From Hoeflea_A sp040932035 (GTDB taxonomy: Bacteria; Pseudomonadota; Alphaproteobacteria; Rhizobiales; Rhizobiaceae): a stretch of 64,000 nucleotides of DNA. The translations under genes and the position numbers were made by a program. The notes under the pieces were generated by a model, which did no database searches, was not told the DNA's origin, and saw only the letters and a program-made list of their open reading frames with translations. This document shows positions 63,903-64,000 of this stretch, piece after piece. Position 1 is the stretch's first letter. The number at the start of each line of letters is the position of its first letter. Location of the stretch: positions 104,551 through 168,550 of the forward strand of contig NZ_JBFRBB010000006.1 in the NCBI RefSeq assembly GCF_040932035.1, read 5' to 3'.

Positions 63903-64000
63903 GACATAGGTAACAGAACGTACCTAAGACATGGGTGACAACCTCGTGCCGAACGGGTTGTCGATGGTTTGCAATGTTCTTTGCTCCAAGTCGATGTATC
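63903..64000 (+). mobile_element. Possible outer end of an IS481-like element beyond the tRNA
   Basis: GACATAGGTAACA (63903-63915) and GACATGGGTGACA (63928-63940) are 25 bases apart. Repeats of the phrase GACAT-GGTAACA occur in the ends of IS481-type elements as I remember them. The transposase would lie beyond the window, so this is tentative. Confidence 0.35.

Overview
The window looks like chromosome of an alphaproteobacterium of the order Hyphomicrobiales (Rhizobiales), close to the Rhizobiaceae/Phyllobacteriaceae. Pointers are a Rieske-cytochrome b-cytochrome c1 operon followed by apt, a BA14K-family protein, a VtlR/LsrB-type LysR regulator beside trxB and an Lrp gene, an LpsB/LpcC-like glycosyltransferase next to greA and carB, and rpoD of the long alphaproteobacterial type. 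No genus is claimed. No CRISPR array, prophage or rRNA was seen. There is one tRNA gene near the right edge.

Layout. 1-4.5 kb: petABC, apt and an unknown membrane protein. 4.6-8.3 kb: two MaoC-type proteins, ychF, pth, rplY. 8.5-12.9 kb: a YHS protein divergent from a TetR regulator, a membrane protein, prs, a lipoprotein. 12.9-19.4 kb: M24 peptidase, pgeF, a MidA-like methyltransferase and lgt on the minus strand, then ubiK, ybjN, proC and a CsaA-like protein on the plus strand. 19.5-21.2 kb: adenosine deaminase divergent from a UrtR-like MarR regulator across a palindrome-bearing spacer. 21.4-25.9 kb: a histidine kinase/OmpR regulator/MarR (PetRP-like) cluster divergent from ilvE, then an MBL-fold hydrolase. 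26-31.8 kb: small exported His-rich/glycine-zipper proteins, a cold-shock protein, an EamA transporter, a PQQ-type dehydrogenase and an EAL protein. 31.9-34.8 kb: aatA, a YCII protein and msrP. About 34.84-34.98 kb: a strong candidate trans-acting small RNA. 35.1-45.5 kb: thioesterase, lsrB/vtlR, trxB, lrp, lpsB-like glycosyltransferase, greA, an MFS exporter, carB. 45.7-54.9 kb: small HTH protein, zinc metallopeptidase, carA, then yqeY-(luxR solo)-dnaG-rpoD. 54.9-57.2 kb: YjbQ, GST, SnoaL-like and GNAT proteins.

57.2-62.1 kb is the accessory part. It is a decaying tandem array of four paralogous envelope-targeted proteins (two membrane-anchored, two lipoproteins, one of these frameshifted) plus one signal-peptide remnant. 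Two lipase-like N-terminal fragments are interleaved with them through ATGA overlaps, and a convergent exported JAMM-like (DUF4329-type) protein follows. I read it as the remains of a lipase effector/protective-partner locus; this is inference. A small exported protein, a 296-bp element with 31-bp terminal inverted repeats, a SIMPL-domain protein, a CAU-anticodon tRNA and what may be the start of an IS481-like element close the window.

The clearest non-coding finds are the small RNA at 34843-34975 (minus strand, CCUCCUCCC loop, own promoter and terminator) and palindromic operators in four regulator promoters (TetR/YHS, UrtR-like MarR/add, PetP-like MarR/ilvE, Lrp/trxB). Start sites were moved from the longest reading frame wherever a Shine-Dalgarno sequence or family length favoured an internal codon.
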